This document shows, piece by piece, positions 25,214 to 33,009 of a stretch of DNA of 33,009 nt. Every line of letters starts with the position of its first letter. The first letter of the stretch is position 1. The position numbers and the translations under genes are program-made. Origin of the DNA: an uncultured Pseudomonadota bacterium (GTDB lineage Bacteria > Pseudomonadota > Gammaproteobacteria > Steroidobacterales > Steroidobacteraceae); contig CAIVTJ010000209.1 in NCBI GenBank assembly GCA_903908825.1, forward strand, positions 1 to 33,009, given 5' to 3'. The notes under the pieces were generated by a model that was given only the letters and a program-made list of their open reading frames with translations, made no database searches and had not been told where the DNA came from.

Positions 25214-25489
25214 TTAGCCGATCAAGCCCGGGATGCTTTCAAATAACTCGCGGGTGTAGTCCATCATCACCTTGAGCATCCAGGGACCGGCAATGACGAC
25301 AGTAGCCGCCATACCCAAGAGCTTGGGGATGAACGACAAAGTCATTTCGTTAATCTGGGTTGCAGCCTGAAAAATGCCAACCAGCAAGCCCAGTGCCAGC
25401 GCAACCAGCAGCAGCGGCGCCGCAAGAATCAACGTGGTTTGCAACGCGTGGGTACCAATAGTCATCACTGTATCGGGCGTCATGGTCAT
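25214..25489 (-). CDS. fliQ: Flagellar export gate protein FliQ
   Basis: 91 residues with two TM helices. It contains LILAAPLLLVALALGLLVGI followed by FQAATQINEMTLSFIPKL, the strongly conserved FliQ/SctS signature. Starts at ATG 25489, six bases after the fliP stop. Confidence 0.96.
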   Translation of the reverse strand: MTMTPDTVMTIGTHALQTTLILAAPLLLVALALGLLVGIFQAATQINEMTLSFIPKLLGMAATVVIAGPWMLKVMMDYTRELFESIPGLIG

Positions 25490-25495
25490 AACAGG

Positions 25496-26254
25496 CTACC
25501 TATAAAAACTTGCGGCCAAGGTACCCATCACCAGGGACCATCCGTCGACCAGCACGAACAACATGATTTTGAAAGGCAGCGAGATCAGCACCGGCGAGAG
25601 CATCATCATGCCCATAGACATCAACACACTGGCGACCACCAGATCGATGATCACAAACGGTATGAAGATCATGAAGCCGATCTGAAAGGCAGACTTCAAC
25701 TCGCTGGTGGCAAACGCCGGCACCAGAATCGACAGCGGCACATCATCAGGCTTGTCGTAACCCTTACCGCCGGCAATGCGCACGAACGAGGAGATATCAC
25801 TCTCGCGTGTCTGATCGAGCATAAAGGTGCGCAGCGGCACAACGCCCCGTGATAGCGCCTCGGTGGTTTCGATGGTGCCTGCCATATAGGGCTGAACGGC
25901 TTCGGTATTAATGCGATCTATGACCGGTGACATCACAAAAAAGGTCAGAAACAGCGCCAAGCCCACCAGCACCTGGTTAGGCGGCGACTGGCCGGCACCG
26001 ATGGCCTGACGCAGGATGGTCAACACGATGATGATGCGCGTGAAGGCCGTCATCATCAGCAGGATGGATGGCAGCAAGGTGATTGCCGTCATCAAAATGA
26101 GTAATTGCAGCGTCAGCGAATAGCTTTGGCCGGCGCCGGTGCCGGTGACCGTCAAAGCGGGAATGCCCGGCGCTGCGGCCGCAGCCAAGCCAGGCAGCAG
26201 TCCGGCCAGCAACAGCAAACCGGCCGACCAGAGAGATAGACTGCGCAGCTTCAT
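25496..26254 (-). CDS. fliP: Flagellar export gate protein FliP
   Basis: 252 residues. A cleavable signal peptide ([19 protein letters not shown]) precedes the mature protein, as usual for FliP. Family motifs include [23 protein letters not shown] split over the first helix, [26 protein letters not shown] over the second, and [21 protein letters not shown] near the C terminus. It is the central component of the FliPQR gate. Its ATG overlaps the fliO stop by ATGA. Confidence 0.97.
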   Translation of the reverse strand: MKLRSLSLWSAGLLLLAGLLPGLAAAAAPGIPALTVTGTGAGQSYSLTLQLLILMTAITLLPSILLMMTAFTRIIIVLTILRQAIGAGQSPPNQVLVGLALFLTFFVMSPVIDRINTEAVQPYMAGTIETTEALSRGVVPLRTFMLDQTRESDISSFVRIAGGKGYDKPDDVPLSILVPAFATSELKSAFQIGFMIFIPFVIIDLVVASVLMSMGMMMLSPVLISLPFKIMLFVLVDGWSLVMGTLAASFYR

Positions 26255-26709
26255 CGGCCAAGGCTCTTGCGCAGCAGGCTTGCGAAATCGGGACCGGTGG
26301 GTGCAGCAGCGGTTTTATCGGGAGTAGGCACACTGCCCTCGGGCAGCTGCTGCAGCAAGTTTACCCGGCCGGGAGCCACACCTAACAGCAGGTATGTGGC
26401 ACCCACTTTGACAATGACCGCGCGCTCACGCGCACCCAAAGCCACCTGCGAAACCACCTCGATGGTGGCCTGGCCAGCTGTTCCGATGGTGCGCAAGCGA
26501 CGCATGAACCACGCTGCGGCAAACACCGCTGCCAGCACCAGCAGCAACGCCAGTGTGACCTGCCCGAGACTGCTGGCATTGCTGCTCGGCAGCGTCGTGC
26601 TGACGGACGGTGCCGCGAACGGCTTGGCTGCAGTGCCCTCGGCAGCCAGCACCGGCAGGGCTATCAGCGACGTCATGACAGACAGCAGTGTGTGATTAAT
26701 AAATCGCAT
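26251..26709 (-). CDS. fliO: Flagellar protein FliO
   Basis: 152 residues from ATG 26709; a longer open frame reaches 26754 but would overlap fliN and lacks a start signal. The N terminus may be a signal sequence, then one TM helix ([19 protein letters not shown]-like, ~47-66) and a small cytoplasmic domain with [19 protein letters not shown], the usual FliO core. FliO helps FliP assemble in the export gate. It begins four bases after the fliN stop. Confidence 0.9.
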   Translation of the reverse strand: MRFINHTLLSVMTSLIALPVLAAEGTAAKPFAAPSVSTTLPSSNASSLGQVTLALLLVLAAVFAAAWFMRRLRTIGTAGQATIEVVSQVALGARERAVIVKVGATYLLLGVAPGRVNLLQQLPEGSVPTPDKTAAAPTGPDFASLLRKSLGR

Positions 26710-26713
26710 GGGC

Positions 26714-27079
26714 TTAGCGCAGCGTCTGGATACGTTCCGCAGGACTGACCACATCGACCAGACGGATGCCGAACTTCTCGTTGATCAACACCACCTCGCC
26801 ACGGGCGACCAGCGTGCCATTCACATGCACATCCAGTGGCTCTCCGGCAGCACGCTCGAGCTCCACAACAGAACCCTGGTTAAGCTGCAGCAAACTGCGG
26901 ATAGGCAATCGTGTGCGCCCGACTTCCAAAGTCAACGTCACCGGGACATCGAGGATGATGTCCAGATTGACGTCGCTGGGGTTTTGCGACACCGCGTTCT
27001 GAGCCTGCATTGCGATGTGCGCAGCAAGCTCCTGCTCCATCGCTGCGGCCATCTCTTCTTCGTTCGTAGCTTCGCTCAT
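26714..27079 (-). CDS. fliN: Flagellar C-ring protein FliN
   Basis: 121 residues, a full-length FliN with an acidic/helical N terminus and the SpoA domain: LDIILDVPVTLTLEVGRT, IRSLLQLNQGSVVELE, GEPLDVHVNGTLVARGEVV and FGIRLVDV. FliN normally sits under FliM in the rotor C ring and docks FliH-FliI. It follows fliL after only 22 bp, where fliM would normally lie. It is too short and lacks the CheC-like middle domain and the LSQxEIDALL start of FliM, so it is not a FliM or a FliM-FliN fusion. Confidence 0.95.
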   Translation of the reverse strand: MSEATNEEEMAAAMEQELAAHIAMQAQNAVSQNPSDVNLDIILDVPVTLTLEVGRTRLPIRSLLQLNQGSVVELERAAGEPLDVHVNGTLVARGEVVLINEKFGIRLVDVVSPAERIQTLR

Positions 27080-27101
27080 GGTGTCCGATCCTGTTGCAGG
27101 G

Positions 27102-27647
27102 TTACTGCATCACGAGGGTTGTAAAATACAAACCCTCAATCTTTTCGGGGTGTCCGCCCTCAGCCGAAACAATGTTGCGTACGGCTTCCAGAGAAGCGGC
27201 ACGTAGCTTTTCTTTGCCTTCGACGTTTGACAGTCCCGCTGATGTCTGTTGACCGAACAGCAACAACAAGTCGTTTCTGATAGCGGGAATATTGGCTTTG
27301 ACGAACTCGACCATCTCGGGATCGCGGGTCATCAACTGCACAGCAATCTGTAAGAAGCGTGCATTGCTGACCGACTCAAAGTTGACCGTGAACGGAGGAT
27401 CCAGTGGTATGTAGACCGCTGCCGCCTTAGGTACCGCCTTTTCAGGTTCGGCATGTTCCGCGGCTTTATCCTTGCCACCCTTAAGGAAGAAGAAGGCCGC
27501 ACCACCACCACCGAGCAGTACCACCACCGCAATGATGATGATGATCAGCATCTTCTTGCTTTTGGGCTTTGCGGCCTCCTCAGCCTTGCCGTCTTCAGCT
27601 CCCGGCTTAGCCTTGGTCTTTGCTTTTGCATCTGGCGGTTTTGACAT
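27102..27647 (-). CDS. fliL: Flagellar basal body protein FliL
   Basis: 181 residues. The Lys/Ala/Glu-rich cytoplasmic tail is followed by one TM helix (MLIIIIIAVVVLLGGGGAAF, ~33-52) and a periplasmic domain with YIPLDPPFTVNFE, LQIAVQLMTRDPEM, and IRNDLLLLFGQQT. FliL surrounds and supports the stator. It is the first gene after the 186-bp regulatory gap and so heads the downstream transcript. Confidence 0.95.
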   Translation of the reverse strand: MSKPPDAKAKTKAKPGAEDGKAEEAAKPKSKKMLIIIIIAVVVLLGGGGAAFFFLKGGKDKAAEHAEPEKAVPKAAAVYIPLDPPFTVNFESVSNARFLQIAVQLMTRDPEMVEFVKANIPAIRNDLLLLFGQQTSAGLSNVEGKEKLRAASLEAVRNIVSAEGGHPEKIEGLYFTTLVMQ

Positions 27648-27702
27648 AACTCTGATTCCTTTATGCAGTACGCGTCGGAGACGCTATGCCTCCAAACTAA
27701 TA

Positions 27703-27718
27703 AGCAAGGTCTGTGCCA
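27703..27718 (-). promoter_or_regulatory. Sigma-54 promoter for fliL and downstream genes
   Basis: On the minus strand TGGCAC (27718-27713), five bases, then TTGCT (27707-27703) match the sigma-54 -24/-12 consensus at every key base (GG and GC). The predicted start is near 27692, about 45 bases before the fliL ATG. This is the pattern expected for FleQ-type activation of class II flagellar genes. Confidence 0.88.
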
Positions 27719-27773
27719 CGCAGATCGGAGGACCTGCAAGCTTATGTGAACGTTAGTTTTATTGGTTTTTTTT

Positions 27774-27795
27774 GAGTGTGATAGACATCACACTC
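27774..27795. promoter_or_regulatory. CRP/Vfr/Clp-type binding site
   Basis: Perfect palindrome with TGTGA (27777-27781), six bases, TCACA (27788-27792), extended by one GA/TC pair and more on each side. This is the consensus half-site pair of CRP-family regulators. Its centre is about 92 bases upstream of the predicted sigma-54 start site, a position from which an activator or repressor could act. Binding is inferred. Confidence 0.7.
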
Positions 27796-27808
27796 ACGGC
27801 GACCGACA

Positions 27809-27832
27809 GAAAATTGACACGCTAAGGGTGTC
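27809..27832 (-). terminator. Possible weak terminator after fliK
   Basis: On the minus strand GACAC, a seven-base loop, GTGTC, then AATTTTC, starting two bases after the fliK stop. The stem is only 5 bp, so termination would be partial. Confidence 0.35.
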
Positions 27833-27833
27833 G

Positions 27834-28937
27834 TCAGGCCACCGTATCGAGCAATCCCACGTGATAGGCGCGCTGCACTCCAGCAACAGGTGCGGCGAGG
27901 TCAGCCTCCTGCCCGGAAAGGCCACCCGCGGTGCGCGAACTCCAGGCTCCTTGAGCCTGCCGCGGCGCTTCCCTCGAAACGCCAGCTTCCCCCAACTGCA
28001 GACCTGAAGCGGCGAACATCTCACGCAAGCGAGGCAAGGCTTCTTCCAGCGCCCGACGCGTGTCCGCGTGCTGTGCTCCAAAGACCACATTGGCCTTGTC
28101 ATCCTGCATGCGGATCTGCACTTCAAGGGGGCCCAAATGCTCAGGCGAGAGCCGCAGAGAACCGGTCTGGTCCCCTTGTGCCGTCATCACGGCCAGGCGT
28201 GTACCCAATTCTTCGGCCCATTCATGACTACCTACAGCAGCCTGCAAATGGGCGGCAGGACCGGCATCCAAGGTCTGCGCAAGGGCCGATGTGCGCAATG
28301 GATTCGTCAACAGCGACAGCACAGCCCCACCGGATGAAGGGGGGGCTTGAGGAGTGGCCGGCGTCGAAGGCTTAGCTTCGGTGCTTGGACTCGCCATGTT
28401 GGACTCGGGTTTAAGGTCCACTTCGATCAGTGATGCCAATGCGGCAAACCCGCTCTGCCCGGCGTTGGCCGACCCGGCGCTTTGCTCGCCTTCACTGGCC
28501 GCCGGCCCTTGAGCGGCGCTTGTAGTCAGGTTCGCTACAGGCAATGGGTTCGAGGGTAAGCGGTCAGTCAAGCCCGGAGAGGCCGACGTGCCAGCAGGGT
28601 CTGCAGTGATGACGCCTGACGCAGGAGCAGCCGCAGCCAACATCTGCGCCAAAGTTGCGGCAGCGGCGGCGGCTTTGTCCGCCTCTGAGCCGTCATCCGC
28701 TGACTCTGCGTCAGTGTCGTTTTCACCTTTTGGCTTGCTCTGCTGAGCCTCCGTCTGCTGCGAGGCTAGGCCATCGCCTTGCGCTGAGGCCTCATCGACT
28801 TTGGGTTCGGCAGTGTCTTGAGCCGCCAGAGTCGCACTGAAAGATGCCGATCCGCAGCTCACGTTGCCTGCACCGCTTTCACGGTTGCCCGCGCCTGCCA
28901 TGGAATCCACCTTACCCATGCTCGACAGAACATCCAT
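27834..28937 (-). CDS. fliK: Flagellar hook-length control protein FliK
   Basis: 367 residues from ATG 28937, which has GGGAGG seven bases upstream; GTG 28940 is a possible alternative. The first ~215 residues are low-complexity, rich in Ala, Ser, Gln and Pro, as expected of the ruler part. The conserved C-terminal domain (~225-345) has LRLSPEHLGPLEVQIRMQDDKANVVF and ALEEALPRLREMFAASGLQL. FliK measures the hook and triggers the FlhB specificity switch. Its start overlaps the fliJ stop (TGATG). Confidence 0.93.
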   Translation of the reverse strand: MDVLSSMGKVDSMAGAGNRESGAGNVSCGSASFSATLAAQDTAEPKVDEASAQGDGLASQQTEAQQSKPKGENDTDAESADDGSEADKAAAAAATLAQMLAAAAPASGVITADPAGTSASPGLTDRLPSNPLPVANLTTSAAQGPAASEGEQSAGSANAGQSGFAALASLIEVDLKPESNMASPSTEAKPSTPATPQAPPSSGGAVLSLLTNPLRTSALAQTLDAGPAAHLQAAVGSHEWAEELGTRLAVMTAQGDQTGSLRLSPEHLGPLEVQIRMQDDKANVVFGAQHADTRRALEEALPRLREMFAASGLQLGEAGVSREAPRQAQGAWSSRTAGGLSGQEADLAAPVAGVQRAYHVGLLDTVA

Positions 28938-29389
28938 CACAGGGCCTCCCGTTCCGCGCGACGCATCATGGTCAGCGCTCTCTCATCGGTCTGCTGCTGA
29001 TCACGACGTTCTAATTGCATCTGTTCTTCCCGTCGCCATCCGCTGACGACAGACTGCAGGCCCCGGGAACGACGCGCTGCAACCTGCCAATGGTGTGTTT
29101 GGACTGCCAACTCTTCGCGAGTGCGGGCAACCACGTGCTCCTGCTGCTTGGCTGCCTCAGACAAGCGAAATAGAAAGGCTTGAAAGTCCTGGAGCGCGTG
29201 ACAGGTCGCACCAGAGGCAACCTGTCGTCCGAAGGATTGCACGTATTCGACGTGGTAGCGCTGCAGCTCAGCCAGCTTCGCCTCGGCAGCCACCACAGCA
29301 GCCTGCGCCGCAGAAACTTGCTTGGCATGCGTCGATTCGGTGTTATCTAAAACCTGTTGCACGGGTGCGATGCGTTGCGAGCGGGTCAC
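28937..29389 (-). CDS. fliJ: Flagellar export protein FliJ
   Basis: 150 residues, predicted almost wholly alpha-helical coiled coil, with [20 protein letters not shown] at the start and [20 protein letters not shown] near the end, matching FliJ layout and length. FliJ links the ATPase FliI to FlhA. It starts with GTG sharing GTGA with the fliI stop. Confidence 0.88.
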   Translation of the reverse strand: MTRSQRIAPVQQVLDNTESTHAKQVSAAQAAVVAAEAKLAELQRYHVEYVQSFGRQVASGATCHALQDFQAFLFRLSEAAKQQEHVVARTREELAVQTHHWQVAARRSRGLQSVVSGWRREEQMQLERRDQQQTDERALTMMRRAEREAL

Positions 29390-30741
29390 GTGTTATCTCC
29401 AAACAAGGCAGTCAATTCAGCAACGCTGGCAGGTAGGCTGACGCTCTCGTGCATGCCCTGCTGCAAAAACTGTTGCAGTTGTGGCCACAGAGCCATCGCA
29501 CCATCGATGCGTGGATCCGTGCCGCGCTGATAAGCGCCAATGGCAACCAGATCGCGGTTCTGCTCATAGGTCGAAAGGGTCTGCTTTAACCGACGTGCAC
29601 TGGCCGTTTGGGAGGCGGGCACGATGTCATGCATGACGCGGCTGATAGAGGCTTCCACGTCTATAGCCGGATAGTGGCCGCTCTCGGCAATGCGCCTGGA
29701 GAGGACCACATGACCATCCAAAATGGCCCGCGCGCTGTCAGCAATCGGGTCGTTCTGATCGTCGCCCTCTGCCAGTACTGTGTAAAAGGCAGTAATCGAG
29801 CCGGCGCCCTCTGCACCATTACCGGCGCGCTCGACCAACTGCGGCAGCTTGGCGAATACCGAAGGCGGATAGCCCTTGGTGGCCGGTGCTTCACCGATCG
29901 CCAAGCCGATCTCACGTTGGGCCTGCGCAAAACGCGTCAGCGAATCCATGATTAACAGGACATTTAGCCCTTGGTCACGGAAATACTCGGCGATCGCGGT
30001 TGACAGCCACGCACCATGCAGACGCATCAAAGGGGTGTTGTCCGCAGGTGAAGCGACCACCACAGAGCGCTTGAGTCCCGCCTCGCCTAAAATCTTTTCT
30101 ATGAACTCTTTGACCTCACGGCCGCGCTCACCGATCAGGCCCACCACAATGACATCGGCTTCGGTATAGCGGGCCATCATGCCCAGCAGGACGCTCTTGC
30201 CGACACCGGAACCTGCAAACAAGCCTATGCGTTGCCCGCGACCCACGGTCAACAAGGCATTGATGGCTCGCACGCCGACATCCAAAGTACGGGTCACAGG
30301 TGCCCGGCGCAACGGATTGATAGCTGTGCCGGCCAACTTAGTACGGCCTTCACACACCAGCGGACCTTTACCGTCAAGCGGTGCGCCAGAGCCATCTATC
30401 ACACGCCCTAACATTTCCATACCGACCCGCACATCACCTGCACCCGGTCGCGGCACCACACGGGCGCCAGGACGTAATCCATGAATATCACCCGTCGGCA
30501 TCAGGTATAGCCTGTCGGCAGCAAAGCCGACGACCTCAGCCTCAACAAAACTGCCGTCACCGCTCATGACATCGCAGCGATCACCGATCGCCGCCTGACA
30601 ACCGGTAGCCTCTAGCGTTAAGCCGACCATACGGGTCAGATGACCCTCGACCGGAGGCTGCGGGAGTGACTGCACGACCCGCAAGGTACGAGCAAGACTG
30701 TCGCTCCAGCCGCGGCCCAGTTGCGCTGCACCCTGATTCAT
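29386..30741 (-). CDS. fliI: Flagellum-specific ATPase FliI
   Basis: 451 residues. Walker A AGSGVGKS lies at 176-183, followed by [18 protein letters not shown], the Walker B region [23 protein letters not shown] split across that strand and helix, and [18 protein letters not shown]. It powers loading of export substrates at the base of the flagellum. The ATG overlaps the fliH stop by ATGA. Confidence 0.97.
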   Translation of the reverse strand: MNQGAAQLGRGWSDSLARTLRVVQSLPQPPVEGHLTRMVGLTLEATGCQAAIGDRCDVMSGDGSFVEAEVVGFAADRLYLMPTGDIHGLRPGARVVPRPGAGDVRVGMEMLGRVIDGSGAPLDGKGPLVCEGRTKLAGTAINPLRRAPVTRTLDVGVRAINALLTVGRGQRIGLFAGSGVGKSVLLGMMARYTEADVIVVGLIGERGREVKEFIEKILGEAGLKRSVVVASPADNTPLMRLHGAWLSTAIAEYFRDQGLNVLLIMDSLTRFAQAQREIGLAIGEAPATKGYPPSVFAKLPQLVERAGNGAEGAGSITAFYTVLAEGDDQNDPIADSARAILDGHVVLSRRIAESGHYPAIDVEASISRVMHDIVPASQTASARRLKQTLSTYEQNRDLVAIGAYQRGTDPRIDGAMALWPQLQQFLQQGMHESVSLPASVAELTALFGDNT

Positions 30742-31415
30742 GTTGCGCCGGCCTCTTCAGACAAGCGTTCGCGCGCTCTGTCTTCACCCAACATGGCAGT
30801 AATCACTTCCGCGAAACGGGTTTCAACACGCGCATCAATTTGCGACAGCCCGGCTGTCACCCGACAGCCGCCTCGGGATAGCGTGGGGTCTTCAATAATC
30901 GTCCATGCTCCCAGACCAACCGGTTGCGCCAGACGCATCCTGACCAACAAGGCATCTTCGGGATGCAGGAGCACCCGAATCTCGGGTGTCGTCGCCGGCA
31001 GCAATGCCAATGTCTCGCGAACGATAGCAATAACCTGCTCAGGATCCTGACGTAGCTCACGCCGCAGCAAGTGCTTGGCAATTGCAATGGCCAACTCCGC
31101 GATCTGCTGCTGCACTTGTTCATCGACCAGTGCAATGGGTTGAGCAAGGCTGTTCAAGGCTGAGGACAGCGCCTGGGCTTCGCTAGCCAAAGCCCGCTTT
31201 GATCGCTCCAGCTCAATCTTCGCGGAGGCCATTCCTAATTCGTAGGCTTCGGAACGCAGGCGCTCAAAAGCGGCATCAGCCTGCTCGGGTGTATCGCCAA
31301 AGATGTCGCGTCGATGGCGACTGCCAAAGGCAGTGCCTTCGATATCCGGCGCGCGCCACGCCTGCGCCGAAGAGGCAAATTCAGCACTGGTAACGCGAGG
31401 TGCAGGTCCACTCAC
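30738..31415 (-). CDS. fliH: Flagellar assembly protein FliH
   Basis: 225 residues. The N terminus is variable and contains W and aromatic residues ([11 protein letters not shown]), used by the family to dock on FliN/FlhA. A long helical middle and a C-terminal domain follow, with [32 protein letters not shown] and [22 protein letters not shown], all typical. FliH regulates FliI. It starts with GTG immediately after the fliF TAA, with no fliG in between. Confidence 0.94.
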   Translation of the reverse strand: MSGPAPRVTSAEFASSAQAWRAPDIEGTAFGSRHRRDIFGDTPEQADAAFERLRSEAYELGMASAKIELERSKRALASEAQALSSALNSLAQPIALVDEQVQQQIAELAIAIAKHLLRRELRQDPEQVIAIVRETLALLPATTPEIRVLLHPEDALLVRMRLAQPVGLGAWTIIEDPTLSRGGCRVTAGLSQIDARVETRFAEVITAMLGEDRARERLSEEAGAT

Positions 31416-33008
31416 TTAAGCCGCCTTATCATTCTGTACCCATTCCTTCAGAACCTGTGCGACACGCGGCGGGTCCTGAATCACAATGGACTTGGCTTGC
31501 TCAAGTTGTTGCTCAAAGGGAACACCAGGCATGGGCAATGGCAAACGCGCCGGCGAAGACTCCTGGGCAACTGCAGGTGCCGGAACAGGCAAGGCAGCCA
31601 TCCCAGGCGCCGGCATGACTATCTGGCGCGAATTGGCAGTCAGATTGCGAATCAGCGGGCGGACCACAAAGACCAGCAGCAGAGTCACGATGAGTACACC
31701 TGCGCCGAGTCGCGCCATATCGCGAACCATAGGCTGCTCCATCAAGGGAACCTTATCGATCTCCGGCACATCGACCGGATTATTCAAAAACTGTTGGTTG
31801 ATCACACTGACCGTGTCACCACGCTTTTCATCAAAACCCACGGCATCTTTGACCAAGGTCTTGAGACGTTCTAATTGCTCATCGCTAATCGGTGTCTCAG
31901 TGACTGCGCCGTCCTTGTCGGTAGATCGCAGGTTATCGACGAGCACGGCTACCGAAAGTCGCTGTAACTTGCCGCCGGGATTTTTGGTGTAGGCAACGGT
32001 GCGGTCGATCTCGTAGTTGCGCGTGGCTTGCTTGGTTGAGTTCTCTGGCGTGCTGCTCGTCGCTGCCGTCGCAGGTGTTAGCGGTGCGCCCGGTGCGGTC
32101 GCACCCGACTGCACTGTGTTCGACGGTTGACCGGCCACACCACCTTGGGGCGGTTGGTTGGTCAGCGCGCCTGGCACACCCGAGGCAGCAGCTCCCTGAC
32201 GATTGCTTTCCTCGTTGGTCTGCTCGCTGCGCAAAATCTGACTCTCGGGGCGATATTGCTCGCGCGCCTCTTCGGTGGCTGCCGTATCTACCTGGGCAAC
32301 AACCTGTGCACGAACCCTGCCATTGCCCAGCAAAGGCGCCAGTAAGGATTCGATGCGCTGGGCATAGTCTTCTTCAAGCCGCCGCGTAGCCTCCATCTGC
32401 TGTTCGCGCTGTGCCGATTCGCCATCTTTTTCAGGGGACGACAACAAGCGACCCTGACTATCGATAACAGTCACTTGCTTTGAATCTAGCTCCGGCACGC
32501 TCGAAGCGACCAGATTGATGATTGAGCTGACCTGTTCGTGCTCCAGCCTGCGACCGGCCTTCAACTGCAGGAACACGGATGCTGTCGCCTGACGGCGATC
32601 ACGTACGAACGCAGATTGCTGCGGCACAGCCAGATGGACGCGGGCGCCTTCAACTTGCTTCAGACTGGCAATCGTACGGCCCAGTTCAGTTTCAACAGCA
32701 TGCTGATAACGCGCGCTTTCCATGAATTGACTGACGCCAAATCCCGGGTCTTTATCCATTAAGGAATAGCCACCAGCCTCGGGTAGTCCCTTGGCCGCGA
32801 GCTTCATGCGAGCTTCGGCGACTGACTCACTGGGTACTTGAACGGCCCCGGAGGCCGGATCGAGCCTGGCTTTAATGCCCGCCTGCTCTAGCGAAGTCAT
32901 AACCTGGGCCTTATCGGCCTCAGAGAGATTCCCGAACAGCAGACTGTAGCTGGGACCTTGCGACCACAGCACCACGCTGACTCCGGCAGCCACTGCGGCA
33001 GCCACACC
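31416..33008 (-). CDS. fliF: Flagellar MS-ring protein FliF (5' end outside window)
   Basis: About 530 residues are inside the window; the frame is open to the right edge and the true start and part of the first TM helix lie outside. Visible are the YscJ/FliF ring-building domain (YSLLFGNLSEADKAQV, LPEAGGYSLMDKDPGFGVSQF, TELGRTIASLKQVEGARVHL), the Pro/Thr-rich loop, the second TM helix (LGAGVLIVTLLLVFVVRPLI) and the cytoplasmic tail. The tail ends with IQDPPRVAQVLKEWVQNDKAA split over the last helix, the conserved FliG-binding segment, so FliF still looks fit to carry FliG. Confidence 0.95.
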   Translation of the reverse strand, partial: GVAAAVAAGVSVVLWSQGPSYSLLFGNLSEADKAQVMTSLEQAGIKARLDPASGAVQVPSESVAEARMKLAAKGLPEAGGYSLMDKDPGFGVSQFMESARYQHAVETELGRTIASLKQVEGARVHLAVPQQSAFVRDRRQATASVFLQLKAGRRLEHEQVSSIINLVASSVPELDSKQVTVIDSQGRLLSSPEKDGESAQREQQMEATRRLEEDYAQRIESLLAPLLGNGRVRAQVVAQVDTAATEEAREQYRPESQILRSEQTNEESNRQGAAASGVPGALTNQPPQGGVAGQPSNTVQSGATAPGAPLTPATAATSSTPENSTKQATRNYEIDRTVAYTKNPGGKLQRLSVAVLVDNLRSTDKDGAVTETPISDEQLERLKTLVKDAVGFDEKRGDTVSVINQQFLNNPVDVPEIDKVPLMEQPMVRDMARLGAGVLIVTLLLVFVVRPLIRNLTANSRQIVMPAPGMAALPVPAPAVAQESSPARLPLPMPGVPFEQQLEQAKSIVIQDPPRVAQVLKEWVQNDKAA

Positions 33009-33009
33009 A

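Noticed and set aside
26710-26754. Longer N terminus for FliO
   Set aside because: It would overlap fliN, shows no ribosome binding site, and its residues do not resemble a FliO start.
27766-27795. Hairpin next to an eight-T run, first read as an intrinsic terminator
   Set aside because: The T run is on the wrong side: it precedes the stem on the plus strand, and on the minus strand the stem is followed by A residues. The palindrome fits a CRP site better.
1-33009. Mobile elements, CRISPR arrays, integrase or attachment sites
   Set aside because: No transposase or integrase frame, no regularly spaced direct repeats of CRISPR type, and no repeat of the tRNA 3' end were seen elsewhere in the window.

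Overview
The window looks like chromosomal DNA from a moderately GC-rich gammaproteobacterium with a polar flagellum. The evidence is the fli-flh gene order, the FlhF/FlhG polar-placement pair, a consensus sigma-54 promoter inside the flagellar cluster, glutathione-dependent detoxification genes and a compact exosortase. I lean towards the Xanthomonadales/Nevskiales/Steroidobacterales side, but this is inference from gene content, not a marker-gene assignment.

Positions 1-4313 hold housekeeping and metabolic genes. A TolC-like outer-membrane efflux lipoprotein runs off the left edge and is preceded by a small secreted protein. Then come S-formylglutathione hydrolase (fghA), a glycerate-kinase-like P-loop kinase, inorganic pyrophosphatase (ppa) and glyoxalase I (gloA). 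Positions 4304-7002 hold a membrane protein that appears to fuse three modules usually seen as neighbouring genes in iron-uptake loci (DUF3649, PepSY-TM, DUF3325), and a divergent TonB-like protein.

Positions 6977-14300 form an accessory cell-surface locus. It contains an exosortase (XrtH-type, with Cys81, Arg122 and His141) and its partner membrane protein. Divergent from them are a small exported protein with a VPLPA-type C-terminal sorting signal, a 1616-residue exported nucleotidase/phosphoesterase with repeats and a C-terminal anchor, and a small secreted protein of unknown function. A strong intrinsic terminator lies 11 bp before the start codon of the giant gene. An elongator tRNA-Met follows.

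Positions 14476-33009 are a continuous minus-strand flagellar region. In transcription order it reads fliF (cut by the right edge), fliH, fliI, fliJ, fliK; then a 186-bp gap with a sigma-54 promoter and a perfect CRP/Vfr-type palindrome; then fliL, fliN, fliO, fliP, fliQ, fliR, flhB, flhA, flhF, flhG, fliA, motA, motB, an HDOD protein, a DUF2802 protein and a second HDOD protein. The export gate, ATPase complex, sigma-28 and stator are complete.

The most notable observation is what is missing. fliG is absent between fliF and fliH, fliM is absent between fliL and fliN, and the cheYZAB block is absent between fliA and motA. The junctions are tight, with no visible gene remnants, so the switch and chemotaxis parts have either moved elsewhere in the genome or been lost.
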